Origin: Aphanomyces cochlioides
Lineage: Eukaryota > Oomycota > Saprolegniomycetes > Saprolegniales > Verrucalvaceae
NCBI GenBank assembly: GCA_019828595.1
Contig: JAHQRK010000004.1
Coordinates: forward strand, 2,108,001 to 2,172,000
Direction: 5' to 3'
DNA: 64,000 nt
The notes beneath the pieces are model-generated. The model did no database searches. It saw nothing but the letters and a program-made list of their open reading frames with translations, and was not told the origin of the DNA. A program made the translations under genes and the position numbers. How positions within the stretch are numbered: the first letter of the stretch is position 1; each line of letters opens with the position of its first letter. Shown in pieces: positions 1-10,559 of the stretch.

Positions 1-44
1 TTTGATTATTAAAAACTATATTCAAGGTCAAAGACATTCATACA

Positions 45-1527
45 TTAAACCGCACTTACTCTTTTTAAATCAGCGTTGAAATGCTCATTCGGGTTGTTTG
101 TGTAGGCACTACCACAGTCACTGTGATAAACTTGCCACTTCCAAAATCGTATGTCACTTCGATTGCTGAATCTCACGTCTCGTGGCAACCATGTGTCAAA
201 AAAATAAGTGCGAAATTTGCGTAGCTCTCGGGAACCACTCCATCTCTCATAGATTTCACCCATTTTTTCTTGGAGCCCTTCGAAAGATAAAGACAAGTGC
301 AACAAGTAGATGTCGAAGGTGACTCGACGCCATTCATGCCATTCGAGACCTCCCTTTCTTTCGTAACACTTCTTTAGAACATGAAAAAAACACATGAGAT
401 ACTGAATTTCTTGCCCTCTTGCACCAAAAAATTCTAGCAAACCTCTGTGTTGCGCACGATCAGCGTCACCCATAAAGAGCACAGGCGACCATGTGTAGTT
501 GAGCTTGCTCTGCATAATGGATTGTAAAGCATTCAAAACCCACTTGAAGTCGTCGCGTGTTCTTTGTGATGTTTTATACTCACGCACAGTACATGAAATT
601 GTCCAACTTTGTCAGAATAACCCATGACAAACACAGGATAACCAGATTTATTGGTCTTGAAGGTTGTGTCGACGTGCACAATGACCCTGAAGTCAGGGTT
701 GGATGTACAAACAGAAATATAGCGTCCGAGTAAAGAAAGAGTTGTGAAGGCTACATTGTAATTAGGAGGTGAAAATATGCCCTGTTTACCAGCTCGAAAA
801 GAACGAATCCCACCATCACCCACTTGCGGTTTGTCATCCACACATGGTACTCCGAAAACAAAGGCTTGATTTGAATCAACACCGTCCTGAGACAGACACC
901 TTCGTGCAAGTTCAACTTCAACAGCTTGCACCGTACTCTGATGTTGCATTTCCTTGGACCTTATGTACTTTATACTGTCTTGCACCTGCTGTAGAGAAGG
1001 CAAGGGACTTTGTCCAAACTCGTGCCTGGCATGAGCTGCCTCAAGTTTGTTGAACAAATCTTTAGGCTTGCGGGTTGGATTATCTTTTAACCAAGCACGT
1101 AGAGCTTCTTTCATTCTATCTGTTACCTAATTTATTCATTAGCTGTGAACGATATCCAGGAGACACTTACTGCAGTACGGACTGGTGATCGTGCACCACC
1201 ATCAGGAAACTGGTTAGAGCGGTGAACCCCCCGTGCAGCCACGCAGGCCAGCCCGGAGGGAACACATGTTATGATTCTGTACTTGACAGGACATTTTTCT
1301 ATATTGCTCGAATTGAACCCATTGAAGTCGGGGTGGCACCGACTGGAAACACAACAGGTGTACTGCACCTTCATGGGATGGGGCTCAAAGCAAGCAGCAT
1401 TGTACACGTCAGGGTGTTTCATAGTGCATGGCTTGTTATTACTGTTAGGCGTCCTGAAAGAAGGGAGGTTAGCCAGAAACGCTGCTAGCTCGGGTATTGG
1501 AAGTTGAATTAAAGGAAGAAAGTCCAT
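45..1527 (-). pseudogene. MULE (Mutator-like) transposase, copy 1, broken
   Basis: Transposase of a Mutator-like element, a cut-and-paste DDE enzyme. Three consecutive minus-strand reading blocks make one protein. 1527-1132 is an N-terminal region with a Cys-rich knuckle (CFEPHP, CCVSSRC, then EKC and a further Cys). 1114-533 carries the first catalytic Asp in HVDTTFKTNKSGYP. 587-45 carries the second Asp in LFMGDAD, the FFHVLKKCYE segment typical of the MULE domain, and NNPNEHFNADLKR near the end. The blocks are in different frames, so at least one frameshift lies near 560-590, where VSI/REY continues in the other frame. A splice donor follows LKR at about 45, as in copy 2. The C-terminal exon lies beyond the left edge of the window. 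Family assignment is secure; exact exon borders are not. Confidence 0.85.
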
Positions 1528-1711
1528 GAGTCCTCAACAAGATAAAGACACGATGGAAAGGACTGGGAGTACGACATGACGGTCACTTGTGAGTAACTGT
1601 CTTAAATCCACGGAAAACCGAGATCGCACAATGAATCCACGGCAGTCTTTGTGAAATATGTGTACAAGGCAAGAGAAAGAAGAGTGATGTGTATTACATC
1701 ATCGTTTGGAA

Positions 1712-1933
1712 TCACTCACTATCTAGCTGGAACTTCGTGATAATCGTATTCATATAGTGGATGTTTTGAACATCCAAGCGTATATCACGCGAAGTTGTAA
1801 TCGACGGGAAGTGCAATTCCATAACGTCTTGAATTCGACTGACACTCTTATGAAATGTCTCTTCACTCATGTTCTTCATTGTTTTGGAAAGCTTCCTGAG
1901 CTCTCGACGAACGTCTTGAGGCGTGGTGGACAT
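1712..1933 (-). CDS. Conserved upstream exon or small ORF of the MULE
   Basis: A 73-residue ORF starting MSTTPQDVRRELRKL, with a predicted helical, basic N-terminal half. A clearly homologous ORF (26682-26903, starting MTATPRAVRFALRQL) occupies the same position upstream of MULE copy 2. Shared residues include MKNMS, RI/TIQ, M..H.P.ITT.R and the final KFQ. No domain is recognised. It is either the first exon of the transposase (a possible GTGAGT donor lies just after the CAGCTAGATA segment) or a separate small element-encoded protein. Preservation of the frame in two diverged copies argues that it is translated. Confidence 0.6.
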   Translation of the reverse strand: MSTTPQDVRRELRKLSKTMKNMSEETFHKSVSRIQDVMELHFPSITTSRDIRLDVQNIHYMNTIITKFQLDSE

Positions 1934-2547
1934 GGCAGCTCAAACGCAGTTGTAACTAATCTTCGTTTTATCAATCACATGACACCTGATAGTTATTCTT
2001 AGAATGTACGACATTACGGTACAATGTGTACGTTGTACAAACGTCAAATCACTCTGAACATGCACATACTGTATAAAAATGATCTTGTGCTCTGAGTTGT
2101 ATATATTGCCAAACTTTTTGCAAATTAAATTTGAATATTGTATTATTCGACTCTAATTGCTCCTCTGGACGCCAGACCATATTTTCACCCCAAACTTTTT
2201 TTCACATTTATATATTCATACCAAAACAGCATATAATGGTGTCAAGAAAATGTGAGAATTTCATGAGTGCCCGTCTGGATGCCGAATCGATATAATGATT
2301 TTGACTACAAAAAGGCAGTAAAAACTTATTGCATACAAATATGCCTATTTCTCAACAAAATTATGAGATAAAATCATTCACATATCTATCATGTGCCACA
2401 AAACAAATTGCTTGGTGCAGTCGCCTTAGGCATGAGTGGAAGACGTGGACGAGGATAGAGTGAGACAGAAACTGTCGGTTTATGTCAAGCATAGCTCCAC
2501 GAAAGTCACGATGCATCGGTTGGGATTGGGCAGCGGGCTGAAGTCTT
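1934..2547. other. AT-rich intergenic stretch
   Basis: No convincing gene. The sequence is AT-rich and probably holds the MULE terminus and the missing left end of the Harbinger element. No matching terminal inverted repeat was found. Confidence 0.4.
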
Positions 2548-3258
2548 ATGGAGCGTATTTGTGAGGTTCTCGACCGCAGTTTAGTCGACCAAGCATTGGC
2601 ACCCCTGGACAAGACATGGAATCATGCCCAGGCAAAGTTCAGTGCGGTGTCGAGAGATGTATCCTTGTTCTCTGCAAAGTACCACCAGGTTTTGCTTCTC
2701 AACGAGAGCGGCAAAACTGACGACGATCGCATTGTGGATGCTCAAAGACTGTTCACGCAAACATCCCACAAGGATCCAACGAAGAGATATGCTTTTAGAT
2801 ACATGAATTGCTACGCTATACTCAAAGACTCTCCCAAATGGTCTACACAATACTGTGAAAGAAAGAAGGCTCCGAGTACTACAAACAAGGAGACAACTAA
2901 AGACAACGACTCAAATCCTTCCGATATGACCGCTGATGACGATGGCAACCACATCAAAGCCAAAGAGTATTCAGAAAGACCCATGGGCAACAAACGTGCA
3001 AAGCTTGAAAGGACGCAGTTGAACTTGTTGGAAAAGAACACACAATGCGCTGAAGATCTTGTGGCAATCTTGAAACAAAAGGCAGAGCAGCATGAGACGC
3101 ACTTGAAGCACAAGGAGAGCATGCAAGCAAAGAAAATGCAGATTGCAGAAGAGTTGAGAGAGCCCGGTGAGCCGAAATTGGCGTGCCAAATCCACAAATC
3201 ACTATCTGCTATGGCTTCTAAAATGATTGTTGGTTTCTTTTCTTTTCCTTTATACTGA
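2548..3258 (+). CDS. Harbinger accessory protein (trihelix/NAM-associated type), C-terminus altered
   Basis: A 236-residue ORF with the features of the second protein of PIF/Harbinger transposons, which binds DNA and brings the transposase to the element. The N-terminal half contains a trihelix-like segment (KTWNHAQAKFSAVSRDVSLFS, then RYAFRYMNCYAILKDSPKW, the usual 'C..IL...PKW' signature). A low-complexity acidic and Lys-rich stretch follows. A charged coiled coil (about residues 150-210) closes the protein. From about 3165 the sequence turns into the antisense of the converging transposase, so the last 25 or so residues (PKLACQIHK onward) come from a deletion junction and are not native. 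The family call rests on motif layout only. Confidence 0.65.
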   Translation: MERICEVLDRSLVDQALAPLDKTWNHAQAKFSAVSRDVSLFSAKYHQVLLLNESGKTDDDRIVDAQRLFTQTSHKDPTKRYAFRYMNCYAILKDSPKWSTQYCERKKAPSTTNKETTKDNDSNPSDMTADDDGNHIKAKEYSERPMGNKRAKLERTQLNLLEKNTQCAEDLVAILKQKAEQHETHLKHKESMQAKKMQIAEELREPGEPKLACQIHKSLSAMASKMIVGFFSFPLY

Positions 3259-3896
3259 CCAGAAAGGCCAACAGGACATTTCTTCCATGGCCAATGCATA
3301 CAATCGATGGAGCCAAGCATACCAGGAAATCCTCTTTCATAAGACCTGGCTAGCAAACTATCTGCTGGTGTTCCATAAGCAAGCATTCGTAAGGCAACAG
3401 TACATTTCACAAGCGACGAGATGCCAAGTTTTCCTGTAGCGTCTGGACGCTGCTCAAAGTAGTTGTCAGCTTCTGTATTTTCAAAATGAATGCGATTGAA
3501 GAGACTCTTCGGCATACGATATCGGCGTCGAAATGTCTGTTCGGAGTACATTGGAAACGTGCAGAAATACTGCTTGACGAGTCGTTCATGCCTACCAATC
3601 CAATCTCCGTTAATGTTTGAGGAGCGTCCAGGTAGTGATCCACCATGGCCACGTCGACTGAGCAATAACATGTGCTGTAGGTTTGTTGCATTGTTCTGAA
3701 TGAGGCTGAGCACAGCATCGCTCATGCCATCGATTTCATCAAGTTGATCATCGTCTGAGCTTCCATCGCTCGATGACGACGAATCGGACCACAATTCTTC
3801 CATTGGAATGGGAACAAATGGGAAGGCTGGGCAAAATGCAACAAATGGATGCGAATCGATCGCGTTTTTTACATGTCTTTTAAAATTGGGTCGCAA
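3160..3896 (-). pseudogene. PIF/Harbinger transposase, internally deleted and truncated
   Basis: The N-terminus is acidic and Ser-rich (EELWSDSSSSSDGSSDDD). It continues to MPKSLFNRIHF and then to the DDE block GSIDCMHWPWKKCPVG...QYKGKEKKPTIILEAIADSDLWIWHANFGSPGS, characteristic of the 'plant transposon protein'/Harbinger family. The first catalytic Asp (SIDCMHW) is present. The sequence between SYERGFPG and GMLGSID is shorter than in complete family members. Everything after FGSPGSLN, including the other two catalytic acids, is gone, and the frame then reads through the antisense of the converging accessory gene to 2811. It cannot encode an active enzyme. Confidence 0.8.
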
Positions 3897-3918
3897 ATTG
3901 CCATAAAATTTGTCAAAA

Positions 3919-3936
3919 CCGGTGGAGATGCTCTAA
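3919..3936 (-). repeat. Right terminal repeat of the Harbinger element
   Basis: Read from outside inward on the minus strand, the element end is GAGCATCTCCACCGG followed by TTTTGAC, with TAA just outside (3934-3936). GAGCATCTCC with a TWA target site matches the terminal repeats known from plant PIF/Harbinger elements. No partner repeat was found on the left, consistent with loss of the left end. Confidence 0.6.
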
Positions 3937-4337
3937 GTCTCACATTTGAACTAATCCTTTTATATTTGATGACTTCAGAATCTCCACATCTTCCTCTCTG
4001 ATCTTATTGGTATTTTCTATGGACATTATGTATATAAAATTAGGTACACTTTACAAATTTATATTTTTACTTGTGTAATTTATACTTTTGGTATGAGAAA
4101 ACACACTCTTCATTTTTCGCGAAACAATTTCAAACTGCAATCGCCAACCATACAAACAGTAAGTAATAAAAAAGAAAGCAACATTATATTAACTGGAGAT
4201 TAAAAGTCCTTAACGTGATTCGCGGTTGACCTCTGGTGGACAATAGGATGTGAGTGCGACGACGTCAGTACGATGAAGTAGCTCTCCACAGTGTGACTGA
4301 CTCGCAGTGCGGCGATCCCTTTTATAACTACTAGCGT

Positions 4338-4385
4338 GTCCACCCGGGCGGTCAACCAAGAAAAACGTCGATCGCCCGGGTGGAC
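4338..4385. repeat. Perfect 13-bp inverted repeat (hairpin)
   Basis: Arms GTCCACCCGGGCG (4338-4350) and CGCCCGGGTGGAC (4373-4385) are exact reverse complements around a 22-nt loop. With one mismatch the stem extends three more bases inward. It lies 18 bp downstream of the TATA-like TTTATAACTA. The same arms and spacing recur at 29328-29375. Confidence 0.9.
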
Positions 4386-4656
4386 GCGCATAACAACATG
4401 CACGTTTGGAACTATGCCATCTCCGGTTCGGGGACTCACGATCTCTGGTGTGCCGAATGAAAAATGAGCAGTATGAACACGAGAAAAGGGAGACAATGAT
4501 TGAACCTTACTTTAGTTAAAGAATGTGTAGAGACACCCTCTTTTCAATGACTATAAATAATGTTTCCCCTTTATTATGTCTTTACATGCAATTATTGGTT
4601 CTTAAAATAAGGTAATATTCTGGACCACCCCGACATGGTAGAATATGATCACTTTT

Positions 4657-4793
4657 CGGACAATATCTGAGAATGAATCCTCGGACATACTTGACGTTTG
4701 TATTGGACTTAACGGAAACATATTTTGTCCGAACACTCGGACAATATGCAATATGCTCGGACATACCTGTGGTTTGTATAGGCACAAGGTGGG
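4657..4793. repeat. Imperfect direct repeat, period 81 bp
   Basis: Two units begin CGGACAATAT at 4657 and 4738. Each continues through TCGGACATAC.TG..GTTTGTAT.GG. The duplication lies in the part of repeat copy A that copy B lacks. ORFs crossing it have no recognisable domain and are not called. Confidence 0.6.
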
Positions 4794-5504
4794 TATATTC
4801 GTGTTGGCCCCGGGCGCCCGGGAGGCCGTCTGCGCAAGCGCGGCCGGACGAGAGCGCGGATCTAAGCCTCTCGTGTTAACCAAATGATCTTTATTTAATT
4901 CTCGTCGGGAAAAGCGGCAGGTAGGCCTTTAGCGTGCCGCTCCCTGGCGAGGCCTGTGGAGCAATGAATCACACTTTATCGGAAAATAGTATTTTATCCG
5001 TTTAAATGCTCTAAGTACGTGCCCGAAGCGTGTCGCATGTCCGAGTCGTGATGGTATGGCAGGTGCGAAAAAGTGCCAGAAGGTTCAGTGGTCATTCTGT
5101 AATTCCAACCCACCCAGACCTTTTGCACTGGCTGTTCCTTGGCTGTTCCTATGCTGACATCTGTGAATAACATGTGCTCTACAGCTTCGAGGTGAAATTG
5201 TCCAATTCTGGGGGCTTCCCCTTCGGTCAAAACATCCAACTGCGTTGCTCATTCAATTGAATTACAGCCGTTCGTGTAACCCGTTACACTTCCTTAAAAT
5301 TTTCCTGTGATTACCCAAATACTGACTGTTGATTTCAAATTATATGGTGCACATCACCTACAGACGACAAAGTGGCCAAATTTCTTGGACAGAATGTTTG
5401 TATTTACAGATATACTATTGGACAATATATGTTTATATTTTCTATAAATAGCCAATCATATTGAAGTATTTCAATAATATGTTTCTCTTCAGGTTCAAGT
5501 AATA

Positions 5505-7509
5505 CAGGGAACGACGCTGAATAGTGGACAATTCTTTTGGATGGATTGGCCATTCCATACCTCCGGTTTGTCCAATTGAAATATGTGCCGCTGATTGTTG
5601 AAAAATAATGCATTAGGGTGATATTGGGTAAAATATGATTTCCTACAGGTTATTTGTTTGAACAGTATTTTTTCTTCTTTGACATCATGGATTAAGAAAC
5701 AAATTTAACAGGGTATTGCATTTGAAAGAATAGATGGAAGCATATTTAAATACGACCTGAGGTGGTAATGATCGTTACCGTACAGTTGTATATAAATAAA
5801 ATTTTATGTATTTAATATTACATTTCCATTGAAATGTTGTATAAAAATAAAATTATATGTATTTAATATTACATTTCCATTGAAATTAAAAAAGTTACGG
5901 TTGGAATATGGTGCGGCTGAAGTGTGAGCGCGCGCACCATAGGCTCTCCTACTGGACCCCCCCCCAATCCTAAGAACATATGGCCCGGGGCCGCACGAAT
6001 GCTCACCCTACTACTAGGGGTTGCCCCCTGACGGTATTCCGACTGCCCGTAGATCAAATTCAAGTGCCAAAATAGCCTACCAGTCATTTTCAACAGGTCA
6101 CCACTTCAAGTCCATGAATGCGCAAAATTTACATACAAATTTCAAGTATAAATGTATTGAAAGAATTATGAAAAATGAATATCAAAACTACTTTGGCAGT
6201 GCTTTCACAAAGCTAGCACGAACTTCGTCCTCGGATATCATTTCCCAAGCTTGAATAGCGCGCTGGATCATTACCATTCGTTTTTCTTTTGCAGTTGTCG
6301 CATTGTCATCTGATAGAACCCACAAATCGCGCATATGCTGTTTGAAAGGCCCCATGATGGACACGTCCAGTGGCTGGCAGTAAGAGGTACTGTTTGGTGG
6401 CAACGCACACAGCTCAGAGCCCAACTCGTCGCCAATTATCTTCTCGCTCTCAACACTGACATGAGAGTCAAAATTGTCGACAAGCAACACTGACGGATTC
6501 TCGATCTTGTAGTATAGCACTTCGCGGAGATATCGCCGCCAGACGCTCGCATCCATCCACGCACTCCCTTGCATGGCGTAGACGTGGTCACAAGGATATG
6601 TCTCAAACTCCGAGGTTTCGATGACCCCACCGTTCGCACCACGGATGATAAACAAGATTGGAAGTTTGAGACCATCCGCTCGGATGGTCAGGACTGCCGT
6701 CATTCGGTACGGGTGGCGCTCGCCTTTGGCAACATAACTGCCTCCACCTCGTACAGCCCATATTGTGGTAGGGCACATGTCGTAGTATATGCCGGTCTCA
6801 TCGGCATTGTAGATGCAGTCGAGATCCATGTGGCCGTATTGATCATGGAATTTTCGTCCAAATACAACGCGAGTCTCGGTCAAGTCGGCTTGGGTATGTT
6901 TCTGCTTACACACACTCTGACGAGAAAAGTCGTAGCGGTCGGCAAATCGCTGGAGCAAGCGCAAGAGTGATTGGTATCCTGACTTCCGTGATGACATGTA
7001 CTCTTCAAGCCATTCCTTATGGTTCATTCGTAGGAATTTGATCATGTGGCCACTCGTGACAGGCAACTCCTCGCGACGAAGGTCGCGTACAAAGATGGCA
7101 AGCTCATGAGGATCGGGGATGATTGGTTTGGCACCAGCATTGCCCGTGTTTCGTCGTCGCGTCTTCGACCCAAGGAAGTCCATGAGCTTCGACTCTTGCG
7201 ATAGCCACGAATGCACCGCACTTCGAGAGTAACCACAGATGGCTACAGCAGAGCTCAAGCCATGCTGTTTGGCAAGCTCTACGACCTGGAGCTTTTGCGC
7301 GATGTTTGGTCTTGGACGTGGCTTGGAAACATTGGGATGCACATCAGACATGGCACGAGATCAGGTTAGAGAGTTATCGGCGGCAAAAATTTAATTAATC
7401 TGATTTTCAAATGTTTTGGCCAACGGATTTGCAACCAAAAAATTTCAAGAAATTTAATTGGCTTATAATATGATAATAAGATTTGTCCACTATTCAGCGT
7501 CGTTCCCTG
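5505..7509. mobile_element. Complete pogo-family DNA transposon, 2005 bp
   Basis: Terminal inverted repeats are identical for 27 bp, starting CAGGGAACGACGCTGAATAG, and are flanked on both sides by TA (5503-5504 and 7510-7511), the target duplication of Tc1/mariner/pogo elements. It holds one uninterrupted transposase gene on the minus strand. The intact ends and gene make it a candidate autonomous element. The left interior (5640-6180) is AT-rich and non-coding and contains a tandem repeat of about 55 bp at 5778-5885 (AATAAAATT.TATGTATTTAATATTACATTTCCATTGAAAT twice). Confidence 0.95.
6188..7351 (-). CDS. pogo-type DDE_1 transposase, intact
   Basis: 387 residues, uninterrupted. The N-terminus has a helix-turn-helix (IAQKLQVVELAKQHGLSSAVAICGYSRSAVHSWL). 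A linker carries the family signature TGNAGAKPIIPDPHELA and a CENP-B-like segment (EELPVTSGHMIKFLRMNHKEWLEEY). The catalytic core carries all three acids: YNADETGIYYD (about residue 183), LLVDNFDSH (about 292) and QPLDVSIMGPFK (about 328), with 36 residues between the second and third Asp. It should cut at the CAGGGAACGACG termini of its own element and insert at TA. The start lies just inside the right terminal repeat. It has close paralogues at 19804-20955 and, broken, at 39724-43132 and 40372-41515. Confidence 0.95.
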   Translation of the reverse strand: MSDVHPNVSKPRPRPNIAQKLQVVELAKQHGLSSAVAICGYSRSAVHSWLSQESKLMDFLGSKTRRRNTGNAGAKPIIPDPHELAIFVRDLRREELPVTSGHMIKFLRMNHKEWLEEYMSSRKSGYQSLLRLLQRFADRYDFSRQSVCKQKHTQADLTETRVVFGRKFHDQYGHMDLDCIYNADETGIYYDMCPTTIWAVRGGGSYVAKGERHPYRMTAVLTIRADGLKLPILFIIRGANGGVIETSEFETYPCDHVYAMQGSAWMDASVWRRYLREVLYYKIENPSVLLVDNFDSHVSVESEKIIGDELGSELCALPPNSTSYCQPLDVSIMGPFKQHMRDLWVLSDDNATTAKEKRMVMIQRAIQAWEMISEDEVRASFVKALPK

Positions 7510-7511
7510 TA

Positions 7512-8377
7512 CTTCTCTGATAAATCGACATGCTTAAGAGCAATCATCTAAGGCAGAACTGCTTAGAACAGTATATGTTAAGCAATATTTTCAAAGCGAA
7601 TTGGTGCTCCTGGAGACTTATAGGCATTCAGAAGCTTGTTGACATCGCAGCACGTAATGAAGTCTTCAGCAATTCAGAAGTGGTATCCTGTTAATTAAAC
7701 AGGCTCCACCTTGCCCATGACTGGAAAAGATAACAATGAAGATCACTGTTTATTTTTCTATTCCACGCATCAAGATTTTAGACTAACTTGTTTCGTATTT
7801 CTCGGGCTCGCGAGCCTCAAAGACTTCGTAGGATCATCGCAAGGTATGTGATATCTCCAAAATATTATACGGATAACAACTCAGATGCTCCGGATAAATT
7901 TTGTCAATACAAATTTCAAGTATTGTTGACGAGCACCCCCTAAGGCCAAAATCTGTGATTTTCCATACATTTGATCACAAAAGTGACCTCTGGAGAATCA
8001 CCATAACTCAATCAATTCTTTGAATAGAGCAATTTCAAGCGGTAACATGTCTTCCTCTAATCCATATCTATCGATATTACCGCTTTTCTTATCCTTAATT
8101 GGACTCTCCAGAAATTTATCGACGGTCAAAGTGTAACGAAAATAATGTCGTCTCTAGATGATGTGCACCATAGCACGCAAATTCATTTTACTCCGATCCA
8201 CTGGGCAACATGGAAAGTGTGAAGGAAAGGAGCATTGGACGAGTATGCTCACAATGTCAGTTGTAGTGGAATGAGGTCTCAAGCATGTTTTCAAATGCTG
8301 TATTATGAGTGCTGGCAACAAATACAAGAGCACTTCATGGCAAGGTAGCTGGCTGGATGGCTAGATGAGAAGACCAA
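7512..8377. other. Intergenic region downstream of trpE
   Basis: No coding signal. It contains one isolated CCGGATAAATTTTG motif (about 7889) and ordinary AT-rich sequence. It presumably holds the trpE 3' untranslated region and terminator, which I cannot place precisely. Confidence 0.4.
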
Positions 8378-10118
8378 CTATTCGTTCGATTCCTTGTGGA
8401 GGACGCATTTTTCAACAGTGCGGACTGCCGACCCAAGCTTGATGATGGTTTCATGGTACTCAGCTGCCGGGTCCGAGTCGTATACGATACCAGCACCAGC
8501 TTGACAGTACACGCGGTTGTTGTGTACGACAATTGTGCGGATGGCAATAGCCGTATCGAGAACTCCGTTGAATCCAACGTAGCCAACTGAGCCTCCGTAG
8601 ATGCCACGGCGTTCCTTTTCCAAGCCGCAAATGAGTTGCATGGCCTTCACCTTGGGGGCGCCAGTGAGCGTGCCTGCTGGGAACAATGCGCGATAAGCGT
8701 CATAGATGGTCTTGTCTTCTCGCAGAGTGCCTAAAGGACATTTCAGTTGGAACTTACATTTCGTAATGGACTACCTTTGACCACGGAGACAATGTGCATG
8801 ACATGCGAGTACTTTTCAATCTGCATGAGGGCTTCGACATGGACAGAGCCAGGCACGGCAACACGACCGACGTCATTGCGGCCCAAATCCACCAACATAA
8901 TGTGCTCAGCACGTTCCTACTTGTCGTTTAGACCATGAGTGGCAGTACTACAACCTTTTCATCCGCCATCAAGTCTTCAGCAAGCGCTGCATCTTCAGCT
9001 GCAGTTTGTCCACGGCGTCTACCGAGAATGTGAGCCAAGAACTCCATAAGGAAGGTCATTCTACCTTGTACCAGCGATGGGATGCGTCTCGACAATACGT
9101 TCATGGTTGACTTTAACAAGCATTTCAGGGGAAGCACCGACAACCTACTCGAGGAGTTAGAGATGTTTAAGCTTGAAGACATACTTCGAGGCCGTCGCCA
9201 AAGTCAAGGTAAAACATGTATGGCGATGGGTTGATCACACGCATCTGTCTGTAGAGATCAAAGCTCGAAATGTTCGATGGCAGCGGGATATTCAAGCGCT
9301 ATGACTCAAGTAAACGAATGAATGAACATCGAGATACGTACATGCGATGGGACTGCTTGGAAAATGTCGCCGTCAACGATGTGCTGCTTGAGAGTTGTGA
9401 CAAAGTTCATGTAGTTCTCACGGCCAACGTTCGAAATGGCGTCGTAATCGACAACACCTTGAGCTGCCTTGTCGTTGACGTGGGCACTGCTGCTAGAACG
9501 AGCAAGAGGTGCTTCCAAGTGGGCTTTAATCGCATGGATACGATTTGTAGCTGCTTCGTACTCCGAGTCGAAGTCGTTTTGCAACTTGATGTGGGTGACG
9601 ACCTTGAGTGAGTGAAATACGTGATCAAAGACGATAATTGTGTCGAAGAGCATGTACATGCTTTCTGGAATACCAAAGATGTCTTTCTGCTGGTCAACAA
9701 ATGGACCCACAGTAGGCTCAAAGTGGCGGACAGCGTCAAAGCTGCAATACCCCACAGCACCGCCAGTCATGGGGAGACTCAATTCTGGCAAATGAACCGC
9801 TCGAAATGCTTGCATTTCCTGTTCCAATTGAATAAGCGGGTCACCTTTGTACGCACAGTTGGGCCCAGAAACGATAGTCTTCAATGGATTCGTGCCGATA
9901 AACGAATAGCGGGCAATGTTTTCGCCTGGTAGAATCGATTCCAGCAAAAACGATTGTTTGGCATCGCCTACTTGTTGCTGGCGGAGCTTGAGGTAGACAC
10001 TGACAGGTGTATCCAAGTCAGCAGTCAAGTCCAAGTATACTGGAAGGAGGTCTTTATCGTGGGCGTGTTGTTCATGGAGCTTTCTCGCGTCGTCTACGGT
10101 CGGGTGGATCATCGGCAT
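8378..10118 (-). CDS. trpE: Anthranilate synthase component I, six exons
   Basis: Converts chorismate and glutamine-derived ammonia to anthranilate, the first committed step of tryptophan synthesis. Exons on the minus strand, in order: 10118-9342, 9298-9185, 9144-9065, 9018-8955, 8916-8775, 8730-8378. They give 1530 nt and 509 residues with the frame kept throughout. The five introns (9299-9341, 9145-9184, 9019-9064, 8917-8954, 8731-8774) are 38-46 nt and all GT-AG. Family signatures: LLES near residue 60, [10 protein letters not shown], the [11 protein letters not shown] join across intron 1, [63 protein letters not shown] and [12 protein letters not shown]. There is no fused glutaminase domain, so a separate TrpG partner is expected elsewhere. 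This is the clearest host gene in the window. Confidence 0.95.
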
Positions 10119-10559
10119 GTTGCTTCAATTCGTGATTTGACAAACGACCAATCAGAGAGCTCGACCCACGACATTCATTTTAAAAATTCACACATCCACA
10201 TACAAATTTCAAGCTTTATTAAATATTTAAATAAAAATACTTTTCAACATCACAACATCGTATCAAGTTCTTGTGGTGTGCAGGCTCGATCGTCTCCTGA
10301 GGGGCAGAATACTTGCAAATTACGCCTCCAACTATCACAAGTACAGTCTAGATGTCTTCGTTATGTCAAATTTCATCGAATGCAGTTGAATGTGGCCTCG
10401 GATACTTGATGGCTCTCGACCATCCGGATAGCACACCCCCAGATTAACTTTCCGGATAAAGTATTCTATCCGGATTTCTTTCGAGAAGGTGCGCTATTCG
10501 GATAATCTTTATTCGGATTGTTCATCACTTTGGTCACAAAGATTTGTCGCGAACTGAAC
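10119..10559. promoter_or_regulatory. Divergent intergenic region with a CCGGATA cluster
   Basis: Lies between the divergent starts of trpE and the small membrane-protein gene. Between 10414 and 10518 it holds five copies or variants of a CCGGAT(A) motif (CATCCGGATAG, TTTCCGGATAAAG, CTATCCGGATTT, TATTCGGATAAT, TATTCGGATT). The same motif forms the subterminal palindromes of the Merlin elements in this window. It may therefore be a Merlin-derived remnant or a promoter-proximal binding-site cluster; the sequence cannot separate these. Confidence 0.45.

Larger units (their letters stand above)
4110..5320. repeat. Unclassified dispersed repeat, copy A
   Basis: Homologous in order and orientation to 29120-29900. 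Shared landmarks are GTGATTCGCGGTTGACCTC (GTGTTTCGCGGATGACCTC in copy B), GGACAATAGGATGTGA, a TATA-like CCCTTTTATAACTA, the 13-bp hairpin, ATGCACGTT.GGAACTATGCC, AACCTTACTTTA, and 3' blocks GTGAAATTG.CCAA and GTGTAAC..GTTACA. No transposase, reverse transcriptase or tRNA-like box was found. Copy A has roughly 300 bp of extra GC-rich sequence near 4600-4900. It could be a non-autonomous element, a solo LTR or a diverged promoter-bearing repeat; I cannot decide which. Confidence 0.7.

Noticed and set aside
4200..4496. A 98-codon minus-strand frame through the hairpin repeat, partly matched at 29181-29381
   Set aside because: Similarity is limited to the hairpin block and is explained by DNA-level conservation; the remainder does not align as protein.
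4582..4887. Several overlapping ORFs on both strands
   Set aside because: They cross an 81-bp direct repeat in all frames, share no domain and do not exist in repeat copy B.
10518..10559. Upstream ATG extending the small membrane protein by 14 residues
   Set aside because: The extension overlaps the CCGGATA cluster region and is polar and charged; the internal ATG begins directly at the hydrophobic helix. Not excluded.
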